Below are positions 53,948 to 64,000 of a DNA stretch of 64,000 nucleotides, in pieces (the first letter of the stretch is position 1; every line of letters begins with the position of its first letter). The notes below the pieces were generated by a model that saw only the letters and a list, made by a program, of their open reading frames with translations, ran no database searches and had not been told where the DNA came from. A program made the position numbers and the translations under genes. Source of the stretch: Desulfoglaeba alkanexedens ALDC (GTDB taxonomy: Bacteria > Desulfobacterota > Syntrophobacteria > Syntrophobacterales > DSM-9756); contig NZ_CP040098.1 in NCBI RefSeq assembly GCF_005377625.1, positions 930,001 through 994,000 on the forward strand, written 5' to 3'.

Positions 53948-54445
53948 TCAGCGATCGCGGCGTGTCTCCGTGCGACGTCGTGCCTTCTTCTTTTTCTGTC
54001 GCGGCTTCCCGGGCCCTTCCGCGCTGTCGGGTTCTCCGCCTTGGGTGGTGGTTCCCATCCGGTCCTCGTGGGCCACCGCCCCGGCTTCGATAACCTTCCG
54101 CAGCAGCAGCGAAAGGTCGAAGGGGATCATGAGGTCGTCGAAGGCCCCGCGCTTCATCCCCTCGATGGAAAGGGCCGCCTGGCCGGAAGGCACCAGAAGG
54201 ATCACCGCTGCCCGCGGCCGCCGCTCCTTGATCCTTTCAAGGAGAGCCAAGCCCTCGGCTCCGTCTTCCTTGAGGCCGATGAGGACCACCTGCGCATCGC
54301 CGGCGGCGTCCAAAGCCTCCAAGGCGTTGTCGGCTTCGGTGACCTGCAGGCCGTTTCGGCGCAAGTAATTGGCCAGATTCATTCGGAAAGGGCCGTCTTC
54401 TTCGTAGAGGACTAGCTTCGCGACTCTGGAATCCTCGATCGGCAC
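53948..54445 (-). CDS. Degenerate (pseudo-)receiver with basic tail
   Basis: A 165-aa protein. The first 120 residues fold as a receiver by pattern, but the phosphoacceptor is lost (VVLIGLKEDG, Gly in place of Asp) and the lysine is replaced (DLMIPFD, Ile). The acidic pair survives as YEEDG. The last 40 residues are lysine- and arginine-rich (KPRQKKKKARRRTETRRDR). This suggests a phosphorylation-independent regulator that binds nucleic acid or an acidic partner through its tail. GTG at 54445 with GAGGG upstream; spacing to the CBS gene is 180 bp. Confidence 0.8.
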   Translation of the reverse strand: MPIEDSRVAKLVLYEEDGPFRMNLANYLRRNGLQVTEADNALEALDAAGDAQVVLIGLKEDGAEGLALLERIKERRPRAAVILLVPSGQAALSIEGMKRGAFDDLMIPFDLSLLLRKVIEAGAVAHEDRMGTTTQGGEPDSAEGPGKPRQKKKKARRRTETRRDR

Positions 54446-54674
54446 GGCACCCTCGTCCCCATGTGGTCTCGGCGGCCGGCTTCCGTCGGATGCGGCCGCG
54501 GCGTTCCTGATCCCTGCCTCGGGCTCAAGACGGGAGCAAAAGGGGTGCCAGGTGTTTCGACCTTGTGATGTCCGTCACTTTCGGGGAGGAGGTCTTGAGA
54601 CGAGGACGGGATCTTAGACAGAATGAAACATTATGAAAGCTACATTATGATACGTTTTAACACATCCTGGCGGA

Positions 54675-55025
54675 CTACCGCCGCACCTTGCGCTCAAACA
54701 GCACGGTCCCGGATTCCAACCTCCCCTCCAAGAAGGCCCGAAACACCTCGGCACGCCGGCCCACCACCGAATCGATCACGGCGACCTTCTTCCAGACCAG
54801 GTAATCGTAATAGAGTTCTTCGATCCCGCCGCAGATCACCGTCTTCGCCCTTTCGGAGACGATGAGATGGCACAGCGCCTCCGCCGACGCCTGAGGCAGG
54901 ACCACGATCCGCTCTTCCTCCAGACCGCCTTCGGCGTTCAACCGCCCGATCCACACCTCAGCGGCCAAGTCGAAGCGCGGCGCCACCTCTTCTCCATTCA
55001 ATGGAATCACCACCTTGTGCGCCAT
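54675..55025 (-). CDS. NifX/dinitrogenase iron-molybdenum-cofactor family protein
   Basis: A 116-aa protein of the family that includes NifX, NafY and orange-protein (ORP) subunits; members bind Fe-S or Mo-Fe-type clusters. Seen: VAPRFDLAAEVWIG near the N-terminus and the CGGI segment (VICGGIEEL) near residue 66. Cysteines are few (two), as in other short forms. It lies 31 bp after the sigma-54 activator at 55057, a pairing known from ORP-type gene groups in sulfate reducers. Whether it works in nitrogenase or in cell-division-type ORP systems is not shown. Confidence 0.82.
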   Translation of the reverse strand: MAHKVVIPLNGEEVAPRFDLAAEVWIGRLNAEGGLEEERIVVLPQASAEALCHLIVSERAKTVICGGIEELYYDYLVWKKVAVIDSVVGRRAEVFRAFLEGRLESGTVLFERKVRR

Positions 55026-55056
55026 GATCGCCCGTTCCCACCGGTTTTGAGACCCT

Positions 55057-56493
<1,437 letters not shown>

Positions 56494-56631
56494 CTGAACT
56501 CCGTTTCCATCACGGTGTCCCGCAACACCCCTCGACCACCTTCCCCGCCTCCGACCCTGCCCCTATAAGCGCTAAGTTATTTTGTAAACATTCACGGGTT
56601 GCATTTATGCCACTGGGTTCTTTTTAAAGAT

Positions 56632-56842
56632 GAACGTCGAACATCGAACAAAGATGAACATCGAACAAAGATGAACATCGAACAAAGATGAACATCGAAC
56701 ATCGAACATCGAACGTTGAACGTTGAATGAAAAAAGCGCGTTGCATTTACGCCATTGGGTTCTTTTTAAAGATGAACGTCGAACATCGAACATCGAATAA
56801 AGATGAACGTCGAACATCGAACATCGAACGTTGAACATCGAA
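56632..56842 (-). repeat. GAACATC/GAACGTC heptamer arms (element C left)
   Basis: Two arm blocks, about 56632-56722 and 56772-56842, of degenerate heptamers (GAACATC, GAACGTC, GAACGTT, with AAAGATG interruptions), each ending GAATGAAAAAA. They are the reverse complement of the right arm. Confidence 0.9.
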
Positions 56843-56889
56843 TGAAAAAAACGAGGTCAGCGTAGACTCCGATGTCGAACTTTGAATGA

Positions 56890-57255
56890 CTATTTCCCTT
56901 TCTTTTCAGCCGTTTTGATACTCGTAACGAAAATCTTAATTAATTCTTCTGTTTCCTTTAAAATATCATCCAATAGTTCAGGTTTTTTGATTAGTGGTAC
57001 ACGCTGAATAAGTTTTAACCATCTCTGTGTCTCCCTAAGTTCCTTTAATGAGATACGAAGCTTATGGATAAAGTCCTTTGGGGACTCGGCCGCCTGGGCT
57101 TCACCGTGGTTTGGATAAGGTGAAGTTCCCGATCTTAACAATTGGGTCGCAACGTGGTTGCCTGTTCTGGTATTTGGAAGCTGTGCGACGATCTTTATGA
57201 TTCGCACCGAATACTCAAGCAGCCTTTCTTCCAGGTCATATGTCTGTTTCTTCAT
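56890..57255 (-). CDS. 23S rRNA-intervening-sequence-type four-helix-bundle protein
   Basis: A 121-aa, mostly helical protein of the S23/IVP (four helix bundle) family. Seen: an N-terminal LEERLLEYSVRIIKIVAQLP helix, the family-diagnostic GNHVATQLLRSGTSPYPNHGEAQAAES segment (residues about 31-60, pattern QLLRSGTSVGAN.EA in relatives), then FIHKLRISLKELRETQRWL and a C-terminal helix. Relatives are found inside 23S rRNA intervening sequences and as accessory proteins (Avd) of diversity-generating retroelements; their basic surface binds nucleic acid. Here it is not in an rRNA gene but inside element C, 16 bp from the heptamer arm, which forms its 5' leader. AT-rich codon use differs from neighbours. 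ATG with a weak GAAAAG site. Confidence 0.87.
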   Translation of the reverse strand: MKKQTYDLEERLLEYSVRIIKIVAQLPNTRTGNHVATQLLRSGTSPYPNHGEAQAAESPKDFIHKLRISLKELRETQRWLKLIQRVPLIKKPELLDDILKETEELIKIFVTSIKTAEKKGK

Positions 57256-57271
57256 CTTTTCACATTCACCA

Positions 57272-57400
<129 letters not shown>

Positions 57401-57561
57401 ATTTTTTCCAGTCGATACAGCGAAAAAACAACTTAGCGCTTATGTTCCCCCTCCCGCCCCGCAACCCGGTGGCGGCGAGCGAAAAACTATGGCATAAAAG
57501 GAGCCGCAAGGAAATCGTCGGTGATCCCCTTTTGAACCTTCATCCTGCGAGGCCGCTGACC

Positions 57562-58167
57562 ATGACTTCCGACGGGCGCTTCTTTGAAGTGGAACGGACC
57601 ACCCGGGAGACTTCCATCCGGCTCAAGTTCACCCTGGACGGCACCGGCCGGACCGACATCACCTCCGGGATCCCTTTCCTGGATCACATGCTCACTCTGT
57701 TCGCCGTGCACGGCTTCTTTGACCTGGAGATCCAAGCCACGGGGGACCATGCGGACGATCGGATGGACTGTCACCACGCGGCGGAGGACCTGGGCATCTG
57801 CCTGGGAAAGGCCCTGGAAGGCGCCCTGGGAGACCGAAAAGGCATCCGCCGCTACGGCGAGGCGTCGGTCCCCATGGACGAAACCCTGGCGCACGTGGCC
57901 CTGGATCTTTCCCGAAGGCCGTTTCTCGTCTACCACACGCCAAAGCTCATTGAACGACTTGGACGGTTCGAAACGGAACTGGTGCCCGAATTTTTGCGAG
58001 CCTTCTGCCAGCACGGCGGCGTCACCCTACACGTGGGCGTTCCTTATGGAGAAAACTCCCACCACATCCTGGAAGCGGTCTTCAAGGCCTTCGGCCGCGC
58101 CCTGGACCAGGCGGCGGCTCCCGACCCGCGCCGGGCGGGCGTCCCGTCGTCCAAGGGCAGCCTGTAG
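57562..58167 (+). CDS. hisB: Imidazoleglycerol-phosphate dehydratase
   Basis: A 201-aa enzyme of histidine synthesis that dehydrates imidazole glycerol phosphate to imidazole acetol phosphate, with two Mn2+ ions. Seen: GIPFLDHMLTLFAVHG, the first metal motif DCHHAAEDLGICLG, and the second ENSHHILEAVFKAFG with a conserved HH pair. Length is normal for the monofunctional form. ATG at 57562 chosen because the longer in-frame ORF upstream is only heptamer repeat. No other his genes are adjacent; ettA follows 61 bp later. The element C insertion ends 118 bp before the start, so it may have displaced the native promoter. Confidence 0.96.
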   Translation: MTSDGRFFEVERTTRETSIRLKFTLDGTGRTDITSGIPFLDHMLTLFAVHGFFDLEIQATGDHADDRMDCHHAAEDLGICLGKALEGALGDRKGIRRYGEASVPMDETLAHVALDLSRRPFLVYHTPKLIERLGRFETELVPEFLRAFCQHGGVTLHVGVPYGENSHHILEAVFKAFGRALDQAAAPDPRRAGVPSSKGSL

Positions 58168-58228
58168 GACCCCGCCGGCAGTGCCCGCCGGCAACTTCCC
58201 ACCACAGCCCTTTTGAAGGAGACGTGCT

Positions 58229-59917
58229 TTGGCAACCACGCAAGAACCCAACAAAATCATCTATTCCATGGTCCGGGTGGGAAAGTTCTACCAGAAGCGC
58301 CCGGTTCTCAAGGACATATCGCTTTCCTTCTTCTATGGCGCCAAAATCGGCGTTCTGGGGCTCAACGGGTCCGGGAAGAGCACGCTGCTTCGGATCATCG
58401 CGGGCGTGGATAAGGATTTCGTCGGCGAAACGGTCCTCAGCCCGGGCCAGACCATCGGTTTTTTGGAACAGGAACCCGTGTTGGACGATTCCAAGCAGGT
58501 CCGCGACATCGCCCGGGAAGGCGTCCAGCAAACCGTGGACCTCATGGACGAATTCAACCGCATCAACGAACGCTTCGCCGAACCCCTGTCCGACGACGAA
58601 ATGGACCGGCTTATTGAACGCCAGGCGGCCGTCCAGGAAAGATTGGACGCCTTGGACGCCTGGGACCTCGATTCCCGGCTGGAGATGGCCATGGATGCGC
58701 TTCGCTGTCCGCCCGGAGACACTCCCGTCCGCGTGCTCTCGGGCGGTGAACGGCGCCGCGTGGCCCTCTGCCGGCTGCTCCTCCAGCAGCCCGATATCCT
58801 GCTTCTCGATGAACCCACCAACCATCTGGACGCCGAATCCGTGGCCTGGCTCGAACAGCACCTCCGGCGCTACCCCGGGACCGTCATCGCCGTCACCCAC
58901 GACCGCTACTTCCTGGACAACGTGGCCGGCTGGATCCTGGAACTGGACCGCGGCGAAGGCATCCCCTGGAAGGGTAATTACAGCTCTTGGCTGGAACAGA
59001 AGGAAAAGCGGCTGGCCAACGAGGAAAAGGCGGCTTCCGAACGCCGTAAAACCCTGCAGCGCGAACTGGAATGGATCCACACGCCCCCCAAGGGACGGCA
59101 CGCCAAGGCCCGGGCCCGCATCAAGGCCTATGAGCAGCTCCTTGCCAAGGAAAGCGAGCGCCGAGCCGAGGATCTCGAAATCTACATACCCCCCGGCCCC
59201 CGCCTGGGGAAGACGGTCATCGAAGCCGAAAGCGTAAGTAAGGCTTACGGCGACCGCCTGCTGGTCGAAGACCTGTCATTTCTGGTGCCGCCCGGCGCCA
59301 TCGTGGGCGTGATCGGCCCGAACGGCGCCGGAAAGACAACCCTTTTCCGCATGATCACCGGGCAGGAAGAGGCCACGTCCGGGACGATCCGCGTCGGCGA
59401 TTCCGTGAAACTCGCCTACGTGGACCAGAGCCGTGATGCTCTGGACCCGGACCAAACCGTCTGGGAAGCGGTGAGCGACGGGAAGGACAAGATCCTGCTG
59501 GGGAGCCGCGAAGTGAATTCCCGGGCCTACGTGGCGCGGTTCAACTTTTCCGGGGCCGACCAGCAGAAGAAGGTGGGGCGGCTTTCGGGAGGCGAACGGA
59601 ACCGGGTTCACCTGGCCCGCATGCTCAAGGAAGGCGCCAACGTCCTGCTCCTGGACGAACCCACCAACGACCTGGACGTCAACACGCTCCGCGCCCTGGA
59701 AGAGGCGCTCCTCAACTTCGCCGGCTGCGCGCTGGTCATCAGTCACGACCGGTGGTTTCTGGACCGCGTGGCCACCCACATCCTGGCCTTCGAAGGGGAA
59801 AGCCGCGTCGTGTGGTTCGACGGCAACTATTCCGACTACGAAGCGGACCGAAGAGCCCGTCTGGGCGAAGCCGCCGCCCAGCCCCACCGGATCAAATACC
59901 GCCACCTGACCCGGTAA
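58229..59917 (+). CDS. ettA: ABC-F translation factor, EttA
   Basis: A 562-aa soluble protein with two ATP-binding cassettes and no membrane domain, which binds the ribosomal E site and gates the first elongation steps according to energy charge. Seen: Walker A GLNGSGKST and GPNGAGKTT, signatures LSGGERRRVALCRLLL and LSGGERNRVHLARML, Walker B LLLDEPTNHLD and LLLDEPTNDLD, and the ABC-F linker (about 240-320, KGRHAKARARIKAYEQLL) with the arm-type insert. Both catalytic Glu residues are present. Length matches EttA (555 aa in E. coli). TTG start at 58229 follows GAAGGAG by 7 bp. Confidence 0.95.
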   Translation: MATTQEPNKIIYSMVRVGKFYQKRPVLKDISLSFFYGAKIGVLGLNGSGKSTLLRIIAGVDKDFVGETVLSPGQTIGFLEQEPVLDDSKQVRDIAREGVQQTVDLMDEFNRINERFAEPLSDDEMDRLIERQAAVQERLDALDAWDLDSRLEMAMDALRCPPGDTPVRVLSGGERRRVALCRLLLQQPDILLLDEPTNHLDAESVAWLEQHLRRYPGTVIAVTHDRYFLDNVAGWILELDRGEGIPWKGNYSSWLEQKEKRLANEEKAASERRKTLQRELEWIHTPPKGRHAKARARIKAYEQLLAKESERRAEDLEIYIPPGPRLGKTVIEAESVSKAYGDRLLVEDLSFLVPPGAIVGVIGPNGAGKTTLFRMITGQEEATSGTIRVGDSVKLAYVDQSRDALDPDQTVWEAVSDGKDKILLGSREVNSRAYVARFNFSGADQQKKVGRLSGGERNRVHLARMLKEGANVLLLDEPTNDLDVNTLRALEEALLNFAGCALVISHDRWFLDRVATHILAFEGESRVVWFDGNYSDYEADRRARLGEAAAQPHRIKYRHLTR

Positions 59918-59960
59918 GCCGCAGCCGCGGGAGCTGGAACGGATGGCCGCACCGGGCCGG

Positions 59961-60515
59961 TCATAGCGTGAGTTCGGATTCCAGTTCCTCGCGATCCGCC
60001 AGAACGTCGCCCAGCATGCGGAAATGGGGCGCGAGGAGCGTCAGCGGAAGTTCCTTGAGTCGCCCGTCTTCCAGGTAGCGGTCGTTGATCTCCGAACAAA
60101 GGATGCGGCCGACGAGGAGGGCGTAACGCTCGTCGGTCACTTCCCGCTCGAGCGTTGCTTCGACCCAACCGATGGCCGCCGCGATCCGGGGCGGTGAAAC
60201 CCTCTTGGACGGGACCGTTTCCAAACCCACCCTTTCCAGTTCATCCACGTCCGGCGGGTAGGGCCGCGCCGTGCGCATGGCGTCTCGAAAAGACGGTCGC
60301 CCGATGACATTCACCACGAACTGGCCCGTTTCCCGGATGTTTTGCAGCGTATGGCGTGGAAGGGCGGAAGCCAGCGCGATGAGCGGATACGGGCGAAGGA
60401 TGGGCATGACGCAGCTGTAGGGGGCCGCATTGGCGACCCCGCGTCCGTCCCTTGTGGTGATCACTGTCACCGGGAGGGGAAAAAACTGTTTGAATTTTTC
60501 CGGTGCAAGTTCCAT
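59961..60515 (-). CDS. Flavin reductase-like FMN-binding split-barrel protein
   Basis: A 184-aa protein of the flavoredoxin/flavin reductase family, expected to bind FMN and move electrons in the cytoplasm. Seen: the split-barrel opening PLPVTVITTRDGRGVANAAPYSCVMPI, the VNVIGRPSF loop and a closing GRILCSEINDRYLEDGRL. Relatives in sulfate reducers include flavoredoxin; the acceptor is unknown. Start ATG at 60515 has AAGGAG 7 bp upstream. It stands alone between ettA (convergent) and acnA. Confidence 0.85.
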   Translation of the reverse strand: MELAPEKFKQFFPLPVTVITTRDGRGVANAAPYSCVMPILRPYPLIALASALPRHTLQNIRETGQFVVNVIGRPSFRDAMRTARPYPPDVDELERVGLETVPSKRVSPPRIAAAIGWVEATLEREVTDERYALLVGRILCSEINDRYLEDGRLKELPLTLLAPHFRMLGDVLADREELESELTL

Positions 60516-60647
60516 GGGTCGTCTCCTTTCCATCGGGGGATTTGCGGAAGTCTCCTTTTTTGACCGCAGGATGACCAAGGGCGGCGGATGGAACAGCTTC
60601 GCGTGGACAGGTTCAACGCCCCATCCACCCTGAACGGACGCCGTATT

Positions 60648-63404
60648 TCAGGCGCCGCCGCCGTGGATCTTTCTCAAAACATAGGCCAAGACGCCGCCGT
60701 GGCGGAAATAGGCCACGTCCACATCGGTATCGAGCCGGGCGACGGCGTCGAAGGAAACCACCGAACCGTCCGGCTTTTCGGCTTCCACGCGGAGCATCTT
60801 CCGCGGAGCGAGATCGTCAAGACCTGAAATGGTAAAGACTTCGGTTCCGTCCAGTCCCAGGGATTCGATACTTTCGCCGCTCTTGAAAACAAGCGGCAGG
60901 ACACCCATTCCCACCAGGTTGCTTCGGTGAATCCGTTCAAAGGACCGGGCGATCACGGCCCTGACTCCAAGGAGCGCCGTGCCCTTGGCCGCCCAGTCCC
61001 GGGAAGAGCCCGTGCCGTATTCGGAGCCTGCGAGCACCACCAGAGGCACGCCTTCGCGGGCATAGGCCATGGCGGCATCGAAGACAAACATCTCTTCGCC
61101 TTCCGGAAACTTCCGCGTGAAACTCCCTTCTTTTCCTCCCGCCAGCCGGTTCTTGATGCGGATGTTCCCGAAGGTGCCGCGCATCATCACCTCGTGGTTT
61201 CCGCGGCGCGACCCGTAGGAATTGAAATTCGGAGGCTTCACCCCCTTGGAAACCAAGTACTTGCCCGCCGGGTAGTGTTCGGGAATGGCGCCGGCGGGGG
61301 AGATGTGATCGGTGGTCACCGCGTCCCCGAGGACCAGCAGAGCCCGCGCGCCTCGGATGTCTTGGAGCGGCTTGGTTTCCGGCGACCAATCGTCGAAGTA
61401 AGGGGGTTTTCGGATGTAGGTGGACGCAGGGTCCCAGGCGAAGGTGGTGCCGGCTTCCGCCTGAAGTCCCTGCCAGAAGGCGTCTCCGTCGAAGATGGCG
61501 GCGTATTCCTTTTGGAAGAATGCCGACTTGCAGTGAGCCGCCGCCATGCGGCGGATTTCGTCCTCGCCGGGCCAAAGCTCGTCCAGGGTGACGGGTTCGC
61601 CGTTGGGATCCAGGGCGACGGGTTCCCGGGTGAAGTCCACGTCCACACGGCCGGCCAAGGCGAAGGCCACCACCAGCATGGGGGACGCGAGGTAGTTGGA
61701 ACGGACCCTCTGGTGGATTCGAGCTTCAAAGTTGCGGTTCCCCGAAAGGACCGACACCACGTTGAGATTTTCCCGTTCAATGACCTCTTCCAACGCCGGG
61801 TGGAGCGGTCCGCTGTTTCCGATGCAGGTGGTGCAGCCGAAGCCCACGCAGTGGAATCCCAAGGCCTGGAGGTACGGTGTAAGGCCGGCTTCCTCGAGGT
61901 AATCCATAACGACCTTGCTTCCCGGAGCCAGTGACGTCTTCACGTGGGCCGGTACGGTGAGGCCGCGCTTTACGGCGTTTCGGGCGATGAGGCCGGCTCC
62001 GATCATCACCGACGGGTTTGATGTGTTGGTGCACGACGTAATGGCCGCAATGACCACGCTGCCGTCGCCGATCCGCGAAAGTCTTCCGTTGACTTCCACG
62101 TCGAAAAAGCGCTGGCTGAGCGGCGTGCAGGTCCGGGGACGCCGGGTACGGCAGCCCGATTCGTTGATGAACGCGGAGACCTGTTCGACCGTGGCGTCCG
62201 GTTCATAGTGGCATCCCAGAACTTGAGCAAAGCGTTCCTTCAAGTTCCGCAGTTCCACGCGATCCTGGGGACGGGCCGGCCCGGCGACCGAAGGCTCGAC
62301 CGTAGTGAGGTCCAGTTCCAGGACATCCGTGTATTCGGGTTCCTCGGTCCCCGAGGCAAAAAGCCCCAGAGCTTCGGCGCAAGCCGCCGCCAAATCGGCC
62401 TGAGCTTCCCGCCCGGTCGCCCGGAGGTAATCCACGGTGACCCGATCGATCGGGAAATAGCCCAATGTGGCGCCGTATTCGGGAGCCATGTTGGCTACCG
62501 TCGCTCGATCCGGAAGACTCAACCCCTTCAGCCCCGGTCCAAAAAATTCCACGAACTTTTCCACGACGTTGTGAGCTCGAAGCATTTCAGTGACCCGAAG
62601 CACAAGATCCGTCGCCGTTACGCCGGGACGCAGCCCGCCGACCAGCCGCACCCCGATCACTTCCGGGAGGCTCATGGTGTAAGGTTCCCCCAGCATCACC
62701 GCTTCCGCTTCGATCCCCCCGACGCCCCAGCCCACGACCCCGATGCCGTTCACCATGGTGGTGTGTGAATCGGTTCCCACCAGGGTGTCCGGATAGGCGA
62801 GCCTTTCACCCTGTTCCCCGGTGGGTTCCACGATCATCACCCGCGCCAGGTATTCCAGGTTCACCTGGTGGCAGATGCCGGACCGAGGCGGCACCACCCG
62901 CAGCGTATCGAAGTTTCTTTGAGCCCATTTGAGCAGGGCGTAGCGTTCCCGGTTGCGTTCGTATTCGCGGGCCACGTTGATTTCCACGGCCCGCTCGGTG
63001 CCGTAGGCGTCGACCTGCACGGAATGATCGATCACAAGGTCCACGGGAACCAACGGGTTGATCCGCCTGGGGTCTCCGCCCCTATCCTTCACGGCGTCCC
63101 GCATGACGGCGATATCCACCACGGCGGGAACCCCCGTAAAATCTTGCATGAGCACGCGGGCCGGATGGAACGGAATCTCCACCGGATTCGCATACCGCTT
63201 CCGCCAGTGGGCGACTTCCAGAACATCTTCTTCGGTCACAACCGTTCCGTCCCACTTCCGAAGCACATTTTCCAGCAGGATCTTGATGGAAAAGGGCAAC
63301 CTTCCGACGTCCGCCAAACCGTCCCGTTCCAGCTTGCCGATGTCGAAAAACGTAATCGCCTGCCGGTCCGTTTCCAAGCGTCCCATCCATTCGGTTTTGC
63401 GCAT
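60648..63404 (-). CDS. acnA: Aconitate hydratase, AcnA type
   Basis: A 918-aa enzyme of the TCA cycle converting citrate to isocitrate with a [4Fe-4S] cluster. Seen: PRSGICHQVNLEYL, the substrate-site DSHTT, the cluster cysteine of AAITSCTNTSNP and the pair in GFGCTTCIGNSGPL (three ligands in all), and the swivelling C-terminal domain with GAIPEHYPAGKYL and GSEYGTGSSRDWAAKG. Length is normal for the AcnA/IRP1 branch. Start ATG at 63404 has GGGAG 6 bp upstream. It precedes no other TCA gene. Confidence 0.96.
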   Translation of the reverse strand: MRKTEWMGRLETDRQAITFFDIGKLERDGLADVGRLPFSIKILLENVLRKWDGTVVTEEDVLEVAHWRKRYANPVEIPFHPARVLMQDFTGVPAVVDIAVMRDAVKDRGGDPRRINPLVPVDLVIDHSVQVDAYGTERAVEINVAREYERNRERYALLKWAQRNFDTLRVVPPRSGICHQVNLEYLARVMIVEPTGEQGERLAYPDTLVGTDSHTTMVNGIGVVGWGVGGIEAEAVMLGEPYTMSLPEVIGVRLVGGLRPGVTATDLVLRVTEMLRAHNVVEKFVEFFGPGLKGLSLPDRATVANMAPEYGATLGYFPIDRVTVDYLRATGREAQADLAAACAEALGLFASGTEEPEYTDVLELDLTTVEPSVAGPARPQDRVELRNLKERFAQVLGCHYEPDATVEQVSAFINESGCRTRRPRTCTPLSQRFFDVEVNGRLSRIGDGSVVIAAITSCTNTSNPSVMIGAGLIARNAVKRGLTVPAHVKTSLAPGSKVVMDYLEEAGLTPYLQALGFHCVGFGCTTCIGNSGPLHPALEEVIERENLNVVSVLSGNRNFEARIHQRVRSNYLASPMLVVAFALAGRVDVDFTREPVALDPNGEPVTLDELWPGEDEIRRMAAAHCKSAFFQKEYAAIFDGDAFWQGLQAEAGTTFAWDPASTYIRKPPYFDDWSPETKPLQDIRGARALLVLGDAVTTDHISPAGAIPEHYPAGKYLVSKGVKPPNFNSYGSRRGNHEVMMRGTFGNIRIKNRLAGGKEGSFTRKFPEGEEMFVFDAAMAYAREGVPLVVLAGSEYGTGSSRDWAAKGTALLGVRAVIARSFERIHRSNLVGMGVLPLVFKSGESIESLGLDGTEVFTISGLDDLAPRKMLRVEAEKPDGSVVSFDAVARLDTDVDVAYFRHGGVLAYVLRKIHGGGA

Positions 63405-63445
63405 GATGCACTCCCTGTTCCTATGCCTTCTCCCACCGTCCCGGT

Positions 63446-63946
63446 TCACGCTCCGCCTTGGCGCACCGAAACCCCGCGGCGCCTTAGGAATTCCTTCACG
63501 GCGGGGCCGGTCCCTTTCTCCCAGGGTCTCACCCTTTCAGGAGGCAACGCCTTGACTTCGGCCAGTTCGTCGCCCAAGACGATTTCCCCTTCCCCGCTCA
63601 CGTGGTAGGCGAAAATCACCTGGTTCCTTTCAAAAAAAGAGTAGATCCCCAGAAAATCGACGATCCGGCCTTCAAGCCCCAGTTCTTCCCGGACCTCCCG
63701 CAATACCCCTTCCTCGGGCGTCTCCCCAGCTTCGAGAAATCCCGCCACCACACCGAAAAACTTCTCCGGCCATCCCTTGCTGCGAACCAGGATCACCGAT
63801 CCGTTCCATTCCACTACGGCGGCCACCACCGGCGTTGGATTGTTCCAGAAAACGTACCCGCACCGGGAATCGGAACAGGCCAGGCGGTTTCGGCCGTCGA
63901 TGACTTTTTCCACCAAAGGAGCTGCGCACTGCGGGCAAAATTTCAT
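63446..63946 (-). CDS. NUDIX hydrolase with zinc ribbon
   Basis: A 166-aa hydrolase: an N-terminal four-cysteine zinc ribbon (CPQC...CSDSRCGY) followed by a NUDIX domain with the full box GFLEAGETPEEGVLREVREELG. Zinc-ribbon NUDIX proteins of the NudC or MutT-like type act on NAD(H) or nucleotide diphosphates; which is not shown, since the SQPWPFPxS motif of NudC is not visible. The box residues that bind metal are intact. ATG at 63946 has AGAGGA 6 bp upstream. Confidence 0.9.
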   Translation of the reverse strand: MKFCPQCAAPLVEKVIDGRNRLACSDSRCGYVFWNNPTPVVAAVVEWNGSVILVRSKGWPEKFFGVVAGFLEAGETPEEGVLREVREELGLEGRIVDFLGIYSFFERNQVIFAYHVSGEGEIVLGDELAEVKALPPERVRPWEKGTGPAVKEFLRRRGVSVRQGGA

Positions 63947-64000
63947 TTGCAATCCTCTTTCTCGCCTTGCCGGAAGTCCGTCCTTCGCCTTCGGGCTCCG
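63947..64000. other. Window end
   Basis: Nothing recognised in the last 54 bases. Confidence 0.5.

Noticed and set aside
56890-57255. A tRNA or rRNA context for the intervening-sequence protein
   Set aside because: No 23S rRNA sequence is seen on either side; the neighbours are hisB and a sigma-54 activator, so it is not an intervening sequence inside rRNA here.

Overview
The window looks like chromosome of a GC-rich, anaerobic deltaproteobacterium of the sulfate-reducing or syntrophic kind (Desulfobacterota; a Syntrophobacteraceae-like relative is my best guess). This is inferred from gene content: two TauE/SafE-type anion exporters, an SLC13 (DASS) anion symporter, many NtrC-type regulators, tandem UspA proteins, a phenylacetate-CoA ligase paired with an ACT protein, PEP-synthase-related proteins next to two-component genes, and a NifX-like protein next to a PAS/sigma-54 activator. 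No rRNA gene is present to confirm it.

Layout. 1-0.5 kb: a heptamer-repeat element (copy A). 0.5-11 kb: Sir2 deacylase overlapping an ATP-grasp protein, a flavodoxin-fold reductase, a heterodimeric ABC exporter pair, a metallophosphoesterase, a zinc-finger/winged-helix protein, a small heme-b-like membrane protein, and a cation:proton antiporter behind a structured leader RNA with its own terminator. 11-17 kb (minus strand): PAS histidine kinase, NfeD-like protein, thioesterase, a CDF-MauE fusion, a membrane rhodanese and an arsenate reductase. 17-21 kb: ACT protein and phenylacetate-CoA ligase behind a leader with two terminators, a TPR membrane protein, and pyrR with a classical attenuator. 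21-21.7 kb: heptamer element B and tRNA-Gly(TCC). 21.8-24 kb: a recent tandem duplication of a double-UspA gene.

24-54 kb is a signalling and transport island: seven receiver proteins (two degenerate), five histidine kinases, one NtrC regulator, one membrane-anchored AAA+ regulator, two PEP-synthase-like proteins with an unfamiliar C-terminal half, two TauE/SafE exporters with small membrane companions, a hexapeptide-repeat protein, an SLC13 transporter and a CBS protein. The likely theme is sensing and moving sulfur oxyanions or organic anions, but the substrate cannot be read from sequence.

54-64 kb: NifX-like protein plus PAS/sigma-54 activator, heptamer element C carrying an AT-rich gene for a 23S-rRNA-intervening-sequence-type four-helix-bundle protein, then hisB, ettA, a flavin reductase, aconitase and a NUDIX hydrolase.

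The most unusual object is the element family seen at 1-379, 21047-21482 and 56565-57443. Copies B and C have terminal inverted repeats (A's left end lies outside the window), arms of TTCGATG heptamers in opposite orientation, and an exchangeable centre. Only copy C carries a protein gene. This looks like a mobile or formerly mobile unit with one coding copy and two non-coding derivatives.
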